64,000 nucleotides of DNA, taken from contig NZ_JACJQO010000015.1 in assembly GCF_014696715.1 (NCBI RefSeq), forward strand, positions 124,001 through 188,000. The letters are read 5' to 3'. This document shows positions 63,990 through 64,000 of the stretch, piece by piece. The stretch's first letter is position 1. Each line of letters starts with the position of its first letter. Position numbers and translations under genes: made by a program. Origin of the DNA: Pseudanabaena sp. FACHB-2040. GTDB taxonomy: Bacteria > Cyanobacteriota > Cyanobacteriia > Phormidesmidales > Phormidesmidaceae. The notes below the pieces were generated by a model that did not search any database, was not told the origin of the DNA, and worked only from the letters and a program-made list of their open reading frames with translations.

Positions 63990-64000
63990 CAGATAACACA

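Overview
The window reads as chromosomal DNA of a cyanobacterium, probably a filamentous non-heterocystous form. The grounds are the dense HIP1 octamers (GCGATCGC) in nearly every gene, a GUN4 domain protein, a DevBCA exporter, a SigF-type sigma factor, cyanobacterial-type ACR3/ArsC proteins, and low-complexity repeats between and inside genes. Genus-level placement is inference.

Layout. 1-4113 (minus): a 418-aa protein of unknown function, a 120-aa protein, an IPT/TIG + CARDB protein and a glycosyltransferase-like protein cut by the left edge. 5106-8415 (plus): a lipoprotein, a membrane protein and a secreted GUN4-WD40 fusion. 8628-11093: aldo/keto reductase and three DUF202 membrane proteins. 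11478-16871: a giant double-core hybrid histidine kinase. 16909-17321: a pseudogene joining the start of a Ser/Thr kinase gene to the end of an EAL gene. 17711-23350: SigF, two small proteins, a 1138-aa protein of unknown function and a small zinc ribbon. 23521-28030: YhcG-type nuclease, an unknown AT-rich gene, a PRC-barrel/DUF2382 protein and a rhomboid protease. 28246-30326: arsR-acr3-arsC. 30406-34151 (minus): devB-devC-devA and a DUF1349 protein. 34576-36088: a tandem pair of secreted repeat proteins separated by a 91-bp MITE. 36127-39418: rubredoxin, a structured leader in front of a small gene, and a divergent two-component pair. 39506-44948 (minus): the sulfonate operon ssuD-ssuA-ssuC-ssuB plus an acyl-CoA-dehydrogenase-like flavoprotein. 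45451-51480: PAP2 phosphatase, a rhodanese/YeeE/DUF202 sulfur cluster and DUF6765. 51527-54162: GNAT, AlkA-type glycosylase, Ogt and TetR around a repeated operator. 55649-61443: a tightly overlapping five-gene plus-strand operon (HDO-type diiron oxidase, enolase-superfamily epimerase, GH3 amide synthetase, membrane protein, CocE hydrolase). 62135-63898: a protelomerase-family protein preceded by 19-bp iterons.

How the genes work together. Sulfur assimilation dominates 39.5-49.2 kb: sulfonate import and cleavage, a YeeE-type transporter and an exported sulfurtransferase. Arsenic resistance is a compact regulator/efflux/reductase set without arsH. The 55.6-61.4 kb operon has the enzyme mix expected of a pathway acting on amino acids or acyl-amino acids and is the best candidate for an undescribed metabolic system. 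The protelomerase-family gene and its iterons are the other strong lead. Two candidate structured leader RNAs (36511-36722 and 45010-45096), a MITE with a preserved empty site, and repeat-derived insertions inside the large histidine kinase are the main non-protein signals.
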